Positions 57,681-64,000 of a DNA stretch of 64,000 bases are shown here, piece after piece. The notes under the pieces are model-generated. The model saw nothing but the letters and a program-made list of their open reading frames with translations. It made no database searches and was not told the origin of the DNA. The DNA is taken from the NCBI GenBank assembly GCA_016169945.1, contig JADLSH010000114.1, positions 2,454,001-2,518,000 of the forward strand. The letters run 5' to 3'. Source of the DNA: Trachythela sp. YZ-2020 (lineage: Eukaryota > Cnidaria > Anthozoa > Malacalcyonacea > Clavulariidae). Numbering within the stretch: the first letter of the stretch is position 1; each line of letters opens with the position of its first letter. A program made the translations under genes and the position numbers.

Positions 57681-57842
57681 TGACGTCAGCATTTTGAGGA
57701 TTTTTGCGTAGATACGCGTAGATACATGTAGATACATGTGGATATGCGTAGATACGCGTAGATACATGTAGATACACCCCATCCAGCAGAATTTTCCCGC
57801 CATATGACGTCAGCATTTTGAGGATCTCGCCATATGACGTCA
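57681..57842. promoter_or_regulatory. Three CRE-type palindromes TGACGTCA
   Basis: TGACGTCA at 57681-57688, 57805-57812 and 57835-57842, each in CATATGACGTCA. The surrounding block CCATCCAGCAGAATTTTCCC to GTCAGCATTTTGAGGA is itself duplicated (57656-57702, 57780-57824). TGACGTCA is the ATF/CREB consensus. The same sites occur in the right repeat. A TATA box follows at 58099, 50 bases before the ATG at 58151. Confidence 0.7.
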
Positions 57843-58045
57843 TTATGCGTAGATACGCGTAGATACTCAGGGGTCGGACGTCTACGAAGACATGTATATA
57901 CATGCGGATATGCGTAGATACGCGTAGATACATGTATATACATGTGGATATGCGTAGATACGCGTAGATACATGTAGATGCATACGGATATGCGTAGATA
58001 CGCGTAGATACATGTAGATGCATGCGTAGATACGCGTATCTACGC
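57703..58045. repeat. Subterminal 10-bp repeats (GTAGATACGC / GTAGATACAT / GTGGATATGC)
   Basis: Three related decamers alternate in two blocks (57706-57775 and 57846-58045). The 10-base period puts each unit on the same face of the helix. Mirror copy at 63434-63774. The reverse frames this creates (YLRVSTHI...) are not genes. Confidence 0.9.
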
Positions 58046-58098
58046 GTACGTTCAACGACGTGTATCCGGTTTTATTCAAGATGACGTAATGACATGCC

Positions 58099-58107
58099 TA
58101 TAAAAAA
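58099..58107 (+). promoter_or_regulatory. TATA box before gene 58151
   Basis: TATAAAAAA about 50 bases upstream of the ATG, downstream of the CRE-like sites. Confidence 0.65.
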
Positions 58108-58150
58108 ACGTCGCGCTTTTATTCAGTGATCATTACTAGCTAAGTTTGAA

Positions 58151-58630
58151 ATGAGTTTCTCACAAAATTTCGAGCAGTCGAACTGGGCTAACAGTGTTCA
58201 TGCAGACGAAGTTTCGTCCGTTGATTATAAAAAACTTTTCAGTTTGTTAGAGGCTATATATGCAGAGGCTGTTTTTGACGAAGTTTGTAAGCTAAGTAAG
58301 GAAAGATGCTGTGGTTGTGAGTACGATCACCCAAGTCAACGCCAGCATGACTGTCTTATGTTATCTGAACAGGAGAGATGGCAATCGTATGGCTTGGAGG
58401 CCATAGATCGAGTAATAAATAAACGTATGGTCTGGAGAGAATTTGTCGAAGCTATTAGAGTGATGAAACTACAGTACCATAAAGATGTTCGTGGGCATTT
58501 TGAAAGTCTAGAGAGAAGTCCTGATTCAACGTTTGTTTATTCATTGATGGACCTTCGTGAAAACACTGAGGATCGTGAGTTTGAGTCTATTTTGAGCTAT
58601 CTTTCGTATTGGAGAGAGGACAGACTTTGA
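58151..58630 (+). CDS. Cys/His-motif protein of nested element (intact copy)
   Basis: 159 residues. The central block CCGCEYDHPSQRQHDCLM holds a C-x2-C..H..H-x-C set that likely binds zinc. I recall the (C)xGCxxDHPSQxxHxCLM signature from many uncharacterised Polinton-linked proteins in cnidarians. The rest is helical. The gene lies wholly in the left inverted repeat, so the element carries two copies. The right copy has two frameshifts, making this the only complete one. Function unknown. Confidence 0.82.
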   Translation: MSFSQNFEQSNWANSVHADEVSSVDYKKLFSLLEAIYAEAVFDEVCKLSKERCCGCEYDHPSQRQHDCLMLSEQERWQSYGLEAIDRVINKRMVWREFVEAIRVMKLQYHKDVRGHFESLERSPDSTFVYSLMDLRENTEDREFESILSYLSYWREDRL

Positions 58631-59631
58631 AATAAATTATCTTGGAGCGACTTTGGGCGAGATCATTGACGTCAGGGAAGCGTACAAGACACAAAAAACG
58701 GCTCTTTTAAGAGCCACCAAATATACTAAAAGAACTAAACGAGTTTCGTGTTTACATATTTATAGTATGCACTGATCACATTTCGCTTAGCGTCAATACC
58801 CAACACATGGACAGATCAAATGACAAATCAGAAATGTATAGTGTACACTGAACACATTTTGCTGAATATCAATACTTTTCGTATGAAATTCTTCGATAAT
58901 CACTCATTTATCAAACCAATAGTCATTTTCCAGTGCCTAAGTTTTATTACTAGCTTTACTAGCTTAGCTGTGAGACACAAAGGATTTGAATAATTTTTGA
59001 CAGCTAATTGGAATATAAAATAATGATTTCCGACTTAGCAGCATGAGTCTAAGTAAAACATTTTGATCTACATGCACACATATTTTGTTAGTCAGAAACT
59101 AATCCTTAAAATATACACCTAGTTAGCACTGATAAGACCTTTTTATTATGACATTACAAAATCGTCTCTCTCTCTCCTTTTGCGATAAAAATGTGGACAG
59201 TTTGTGAGGCACTTATTGCTATAGCGATGTTTACTATAGATGCTTACTGCATGATGTTTACTTTGGCATGCTGTGTTCAATGAGGCGTGCGCGCATAAAT
59301 TTAGGTTGATCTATGCACACATATTTTGTTAGTCATTGACAATACTCTTGTTGAGGTGACGAAAGTTTTAGAGCTTCAGTGGGATAAATACGTGTTTGAA
59401 TATTGGAATCCATAGGGCGAAAAAGGGGGTAACGCGAACGCGAACACTGATTTTAAAAGTAAATTATTGTTGCTCGCTTTGTTTGGCTGGATGCATATAT
59501 TAACGCACAGATTAACGTTTGTAACAAATTTATTTCTTAAGTATAACAATTAATCACACAAATGCATATAATTCTTAAACATATTGTCTTGCTTTATTGC
59601 TCGTTAGCCATGGTTTCTCTAACAAAAGCTC
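58631..59631. other. Non-coding part of left inverted repeat
   Basis: No gene. Contains internal near-repeats, for example GCACACATATTTTGTTAGTC at about 59072 and 59313, each followed by diverged sequence. Confidence 0.6.
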
Positions 59632-59658
59632 CAACCGCATTAAACCGTTTGACTGTGT

Positions 59659-60225
59659 TTAATCATCGCTTTCTGCGTCATCTTCCTCATCAAAATCGTA
59701 ATCCTTTAAAAGCCTTCTTATAAGAAACTTTCTCTTATCAACAGCTGCTTCCAAAGCTTCTTCTGGATCAAAGTCATCGTTTTCGACAAGTGTTTCCTTT
59801 GTCTGCATTATTTTCTCATGGACTGGATCTCTCTTCAGTTGTCTCATCCACAGGAGACGTTGTATATAAATATTTTCAAGTTCCTTTTGGAGTTCAGGCA
59901 GAATATTGGTGTGAGCTTTGTCGGTAGCAGATTGCTCATCAAGACCGCTGTTTACAAGGCTCTCTTTCATTTCCTCAAAAGCTGTATTACTTCTTTCCTT
60001 TGCTTCTTCTATCATTGGTATCCAAGGATCCATTTCTTCTGCTTCTTCAGTTTCTGACTCATTATCAGACCCATGAGTTGAAGTTGTCGAAACATCGTCT
60101 TCGGAATCCATTATCTGACTTTCTGTTTCTGACATCTCTTGTTCGCGTAGTGGACAGTATTCCTTTTCGTGTCTGCGTAGATTATAACCACGGCTAAATT
60201 GTTTTCCGCAAAATTTGCAGCTCAT
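59659..60225 (-). CDS. C2H2 zinc-finger protein of nested element
   Basis: 188 residues. One classical N-terminal finger (CKFCGKQFSRGYNLRRHEKEYC; the last ligand is Cys, C2HC type), an acidic Ser-rich linker, and a helical domain with FDPEEALEAAVDKRKFLIRR near the acidic C-terminus. This combination is one I recall from cnidarian Polinton gene sets. Probably a DNA-binding regulator. It is divergent from the ATPase gene, with a minisatellite between them. Confidence 0.8.
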   Translation of the reverse strand: MSCKFCGKQFSRGYNLRRHEKEYCPLREQEMSETESQIMDSEDDVSTTSTHGSDNESETEEAEEMDPWIPMIEEAKERSNTAFEEMKESLVNSGLDEQSATDKAHTNILPELQKELENIYIQRLLWMRQLKRDPVHEKIMQTKETLVENDDFDPEEALEAAVDKRKFLIRRLLKDYDFDEEDDAESDD

Positions 60226-60289
60226 TCCGTTACCACTAACTGCCCAGAAATGACTTTCTTTTCAGCAGCATGGCACTTTTATGAGCAGA

Positions 60290-60535
60290 TGCAGGGACTA
60301 GCCCCTACAGAACCCCAGGGAACCCTACAGAACCCCGAGAGAACCCTACAGAACCCCGAGAGAACCCCTACAGAACCCCGAGAGAACCCCTACAGAACCC
60401 CGAGAGAACCCCTACAGAACCCCGAGAGAACCCCTACAGAACCCCGAGAGAACCCCTACAGAACCCCGAGAGAACCCCTACAGAACCCCGAGAGAACCCC
60501 TACAGAACCCCGAGGGAACCCCCAGGGAACCGCTA
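60290..60535. repeat. 22-bp minisatellite (AGAACCCCTACAGAACCCCG)n
   Basis: About ten copies of a 22-base unit, with shortened copies at both edges, located between the divergent C2H2 and ATPase starts. The open frame through it (PREPLQNPERTPTE units) is a by-product. Confidence 0.9.
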
Positions 60536-60626
60536 CAGAGTTCCCCCAGAACCCTTGCGACCCCTTAAAGCATTGATATATAGAACTGAATTTATATATA
60601 AACTTGATTCATTTGCGGGAGCAATC

Positions 60627-61898
60627 ATGCCAAGAAGATTTCCTCGGACCTGTCCGACATGCGGCCGACCTAATTTAAAGAACATCAGTACACATCTTTC
60701 ACAAGTTCACGGCTTACAATCCAAGGAGAGACAACAGGTTCTTCAGCAAGCCCAGGTGTCATCATGGCAATATCAATCTCCATATCCGGACCCCGAAAAG
60801 CCAGGAGAAAAACGTGTAAGCCGAAGTGCACACTCATTGCCAGCTAAGAAACCAAAAGCAGCACAAGCTAAAGCATCTTTGACTATCAAACCCTATCCGG
60901 ATTTCAACCTCCGCCATAAATTCTCACTTTTGGTTGTGGGTCCGAGTCAAAGTGGAAAAACATATTTTGTCCAACAAATTTTGGAAAACAATCGTGTCGT
61001 GTACGAAGAGGAAAAAAGTATTCGCATTTTTTGGTACTACAACCAGTGGCAAGAATGTTATGACGTCTTGAAAAAGTCTCTCGGAAAAAGCATCCGGTTT
61101 GAGAGAGGTGTGCCCGAACTGTCTGAGAACATGAGCGAGATTGATACGCGGTACAACAACATCATCATCCTGGACGATTTGATGGCTGAAGCGACAGACA
61201 GTCCTGTGGTATCTCGATTGTTTACCCAAGGCCGCCATCGAAACGCGAGCGTTATCTTATTGCTGCAAAACATGTTTCCAAAGGGGAAATATAATACGGA
61301 TATCAGCCGAAATGCCCAATATCTGGCTCTCTTCCGAAGTCCAAGCGATAGGAAACAAATTGGTATTGTTGGAGAACGTATGTTTGATAAGAACAGAATC
61401 CATTTTATGAACGCTTATTACAAAGAGACCGAAAAACCGTTTGGATACTTATTGGTGGATAACAAGCCTGACACACCAACCGATAAGCAAGTTCTTGGAG
61501 ACCTATTTGGCGACTGCCATGTTTATCCCTTCACCACCCAAACTAAAGTGACTACACCCACACCGGTTTCTGGCGTCGAAACCAAGCCTGGAAGAAAACA
61601 ACCTAAACATCATCGGTATATTACCTGGTCGGATGCAACTATCCCCGAGTGGCTAAAATACACCGACAAAGCCGATACCGTTCGTGTCATTCCCAAAGGA
61701 TATGCTATCATAGAGATGTATAAATCGTCGCGCAATAGTGTTGATCCTAGCCGTCCGGGTGTCTACAGCAACGGCGAACATTATTGGCCTGTCAAAATAA
61801 GGCACCAATCTACAGGCCATATAAAATGGGTGAATCTGCACGAAGACGAGGCTACGGTCCGAGCTTTTGTTAGAGAAACCATGGCTAACGAGCAATAA
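60627..61898 (+). CDS. P-loop ATPase with N-terminal zinc finger (nested element)
   Basis: Starting at MPRRFPRTCPTC (60627; an earlier in-frame ATG at 60555 is less likely, being in the minisatellite edge). Order: zinc-finger-like CPTCGRPNLKNISTHLSQVH, basic linker, Walker A VVGPSQSGKTYF, IFWYYNQWQECYDVL, Walker B NNIIILDDLM, LFTQGRHRNASVILLLQNMF, ISRNAQYLALFRSPSDRKQIG, FGYLLVDNKPDTPTDKQ, and a C-terminal domain of ~110 residues with ITWSDATIPEWLKY. The blocks match ATPases of a different Polinton lineage than the outer one, presumed to package DNA. The last 12 codons lie within the right inverted repeat. Confidence 0.85.
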   Translation: MPRRFPRTCPTCGRPNLKNISTHLSQVHGLQSKERQQVLQQAQVSSWQYQSPYPDPEKPGEKRVSRSAHSLPAKKPKAAQAKASLTIKPYPDFNLRHKFSLLVVGPSQSGKTYFVQQILENNRVVYEEEKSIRIFWYYNQWQECYDVLKKSLGKSIRFERGVPELSENMSEIDTRYNNIIILDDLMAEATDSPVVSRLFTQGRHRNASVILLLQNMFPKGKYNTDISRNAQYLALFRSPSDRKQIGIVGERMFDKNRIHFMNAYYKETEKPFGYLLVDNKPDTPTDKQVLGDLFGDCHVYPFTTQTKVTTPTPVSGVETKPGRKQPKHHRYITWSDATIPEWLKYTDKADTVRVIPKGYAIIEMYKSSRNSVDPSRPGVYSNGEHYWPVKIRHQSTGHIKWVNLHEDEATVRAFVRETMANEQ

Positions 61899-62870
61899 AG
61901 CAAGACAATATGTTTAAGAATTATATGCATTTGTGTGATTAATTGTTATACTTAAGAAATAATTTGTTACAAACGTTAATCTGTGCGTTAATATATGCAT
62001 CCAGCCAAACAAAGCGAGCAACAATAATTTACTTTTAAAATCAGTGTTCGCGTTCGCGTTACCCCCTTTTTCGCCCTATGGATTCCAATATTCAAACACG
62101 TATTTATCCCACTGAAGCTCTAAAACTTTCGTCACCTCAACAAGAGTATTGTCAATGACTAACAAAATATGTGTGCATAGATCAACCTAAATTTATGCGC
62201 GCACGCCTCATTGAACACAGCATGCCAAAGTAAACATCATGCAGTAAGCATCTATAGTAAACATCGCTATAGCAATAAGTGCCTCACAAACTGTCCACAT
62301 CTTTATCGCAAAAGGAGAGAGAGAGACGATTTTGTAATGTCATAATAAAAGGTCTTATCAGTGCTAACTAGGTGTATATTTTAAGGATTAGTTTCTGACT
62401 AACAAAATATGTGTGCATGTAGATCAAAATGTTTTACTTAGACTCATGCTGCTAAGTCAAATCATTATTTTATATTCCAATTAGCTGTCAAAATTATTCA
62501 AATCCTTTGTGTCTCACAGCTAAGCTAGTAAAGCTAGTAATAAAACTTAGGCCCTGGAAAATGACTATTGGTTTGATAAATGAGTGATTATCGAAGAATT
62601 TCATACGAAAGTATTGATATTCAGCAAAATGTGTTCAGTGTACACTATACATTTCTGATTTGTCATTTGATCTGTCCATGTGTTGGGTATTGACGCTAAG
62701 CGAAATGTGATCAGTGCATACTATCAATATGTAAACACGAAACTCGTTTAGTTCTTTTAGTATATTTGGTGGCTCTTAAAGAGCCGTTTTTGTGTCTTGT
62801 ACGCTTCCCTGACGTCAATGATCTCGCCCAAAGTCGCTCCAAGATAATTTATTTCAAAGTCTGTCCTCTC
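61899..62870. other. Non-coding part of right inverted repeat
   Basis: Mirror of 58631-59593; no gene. Confidence 0.6.
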
Positions 62871-63331
62871 TCAATACGAAAGATAGCTCAAAATAGACTC
62901 AAACTCACGATCCTCAGTGTTTTCACGAAGGTCCATCAATGAATAAACAAACGTTGAATCAGGACTTCTCTCTAGACTTTCAAAATGCCCACGAACATCT
63001 TTATGGTACTGTAGTTTCATCACTCTAATAGCTTCGACAAATTCTCTCCAGACCATACGTTTATTTATTACTCGATCTATGGCCTCCAAGCCATACGATT
63101 GCCATCTCTCCTGTTCAGATAACATAAGACAGTCATGCTGGCGTTGACTTGGGTGATCGTACTCACAACCACAGCATCTTTCCTTACTTAGCTTACAAAC
63201 TTCGTCAAAAACAGCCTCTGCATATATAGCCTCTAACAAACTGAAAAGTTTTTTATAATCAACGGACGAAACTTCGTCTGCATGAACACTGTTAGCCCAG
63301 TTCGACTGCTCGAAATTTTGTGAAACTCATT
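62852..63331 (-). pseudogene. Second copy of the Cys/His-motif gene, frameshifted
   Basis: Compared with 58151-58630, two bases are missing just after the ATG (GAGTTTC|ACAAAA) and one base near the end (TATTG|AGAGAGG), giving an early shift and a stop after YLSY. The core with DHPSQRQHDCLM is unchanged. An internal ATG at 63239 could still give a 122-residue product. Confidence 0.85.
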
Positions 63332-63841
63332 TCAAACTTAGCTAGTAATGATCACTGAATAAAAGCGCGACGTTTTTTTATAGGCATGTCATTACGTCAT
63401 CTTGAATAAAACCGGATACACGTCGTTGAACGTACGCGTAGATACGCGTATCTACGCATGCATCTACATGTATCTACGCGTATCTACGCATATCCGTATG
63501 CATCTACATGTATCTACGCGTATCTACGCATATCCACATGTATATACATGTATCTACGCGTATCTACGCATATCCGCATGTATATACATGTCTTCGTAGA
63601 CGTCCGACCCCTGAGTATCTACGCGTATCTACGCATAATGACGTCATATGGCGAGATCCTCAAAATGCTGACGTCATATGGCGGGAAAATTCTGCTGGAT
63701 GGGGTGTATCTACATGTATCTACGCGTATCTACGCATATCCACATGTATCTACATGTATCTACGCGTATCTACGCAAAAATCCTCAAAATGCTGACGTCA
63801 TATGGCGGGAAAATTCTGCTGGATGGGGGGGCACATCTACT

Positions 63842-63847
63842 ATTATA
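63842..63847. repeat. Target duplication ATTATA (right)
   Basis: Matches 57633-57638. Confidence 0.93.
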
Positions 63848-64000
63848 ACCTAAGCACAATTGTGATAACACAGCAGCTAACAAGTATAACAAAACCTTAT
63901 AGAGATAATACATCTAAAATGGTTACGTTCTACAACCCAACTAGAAAGGACATGAGTTATTTCTTAGAAGAGTCTCTCCACGTTACTAAGGACCAAGAGC
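63844..64000 (+). pseudogene. Packaging ATPase, continuation after the nested element (runs off window)
   Basis: Directly after the right end, the frame set by the target duplication is open to the window edge and encodes VITQQLTSITKP and FYNPTRKDM, blocks that follow the Walker B region in A32-type ATPases (the QQ before LT is the sensor-like motif). So the outer ATPase gene was complete before the insertion. The remainder lies outside. Confidence 0.85.

Larger units (their letters stand above)
57639..59631. repeat. Left terminal inverted repeat (~1.99 kb)
   Basis: Matches the reverse complement of 61861-63841 with scattered substitutions and small indels (for example a C8 versus C7 run, TC missing after GAGTTTC). 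It runs inward as far as CTAACAAAAGCTC (59631). Confidence 0.92.
57639..63841. mobile_element. Nested 6203-bp non-autonomous Polinton-type element
   Basis: Begins AGTAGATGTGCCCCCCC and ends with its reverse complement (…CATCTACT), so it has the 5'-AG..CT-3' Polinton ends. ATTATA flanks it. Inverted repeats are about 1.99 kb (57639-59631) and 1.98 kb (61861-63841), a third of the element each. Genes: a Cys/His protein (intact in the left repeat, frameshifted in the right), a C2H2 protein and an ATPase. No integrase, polymerase, capsid or protease. It would depend on another Polinton for integration and copying. Confidence 0.92.
61861..63841. repeat. Right terminal inverted repeat (~1.98 kb)
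   Basis: Reverse complement of 57639-59631. Its inner edge (GAGCTTTTGTTAG) is inside the ATPase coding region, so the left repeat carries a copy of the ATPase 3' end. Confidence 0.92.
46783..64000. mobile_element. Outer Polinton/Maverick element (right end outside window)
   Basis: Contains the Polinton marker genes integrase with chromodomain (52109-53668), double-jelly-roll major capsid protein (56024-57250) and packaging ATPase (57278-57643 and 63844 on), plus small membrane and zinc-binding genes. DNA polymerase B and protease are not seen and are expected to the right of the window. The left end is not proven (somewhere between 46551 and 47413). Genes run in two divergent blocks from 53668/53689. 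A second element of 6203 bp is inserted in the ATPase gene. Confidence 0.85.

Noticed and set aside
57585..58079. Minus-strand frames rich in Tyr/Ser/Ile (YLRVSTHI repeats), and their mirrors at 63402-63853
   Set aside because: They are read-through of the 10-bp subterminal repeats; no start context, no family, and several frames are open at once as expected for such repeats.
60199..60576. Plus-strand frame with PREPLQNPERTPTE repeats
   Set aside because: Product of the 22-bp minisatellite between two divergent genes; it starts inside the opposite gene.

Overview
The window is a piece of animal genomic DNA, AT-rich, with introns using GT..AG borders, CpG-type divergent promoters and very many transposable elements. 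The repertoire (Helentron with OTU and endonuclease domains, Ngaro-type tyrosine-recombinase retroelement, cnidarian-style Polinton capsid and ATPase genes, expanded receptor tyrosine kinases) points to a marine invertebrate, most likely a cnidarian. That assignment is inference. Only a small share looks like host genes: a degenerate RPA-like ORF (778-1583, -), a pair of head-to-head first exons (15445-15660 - and 15885-15986 +), and six exons of a receptor-type tyrosine kinase on the minus strand (20898-25189).

The rest is layered mobile DNA. 3.5-13.16 kb holds a Helentron (rolling-circle transposon) whose long protein carries a basic minisatellite repeat, a canonical 2A ribosome-skipping motif, an OTU protease, HUH Rep, Pif1-like helicase and an APE-type endonuclease. 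Two frameshifts interrupt it. Its 3' end (hairpin GTACGCTTAGCGTAC) is seen again in a shorter relative at 13.99-14.89 kb, and comparing the two copies exposes two later MITE insertions with exact target duplications. 25.45-43.25 kb is bounded by inverted copies of a ~50-bp sequence and contains a multi-exon pseudogene (+), a HIRAN-like pseudogene (-), and a nested internally deleted Ngaro retroelement (33528-39922, split direct repeats A1-B1-A2-B2). A 2.3-kb transposon with 9-bp target duplications (33939-36240) sits inside the Ngaro element. Two LINE remnants follow (43.2-46.3 kb).

From about 46.8 kb to the right edge runs a Polinton/Maverick (virus-like transposon): a divergent set of small genes, an integrase with chromodomain, a double-jelly-roll major capsid protein and the start of the packaging ATPase. 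The ATPase gene is split by a second, 6203-bp Polinton-type element (57639-63841) with 5'-AG..CT-3' ends, ~2-kb inverted repeats and a perfect 6-bp target duplication (ATTATA). The ATPase reading frame resumes after it. The inserted element has its own different ATPase, a C2H2 protein and a gene duplicated in both inverted repeats, but no integrase, polymerase or capsid gene. It therefore looks like a non-autonomous or satellite Polinton sitting inside another Polinton. The outer element shows a shared 16-bp promoter block before three genes, an AATAAA-type motif just before almost every start codon, and stem-loops after genes.
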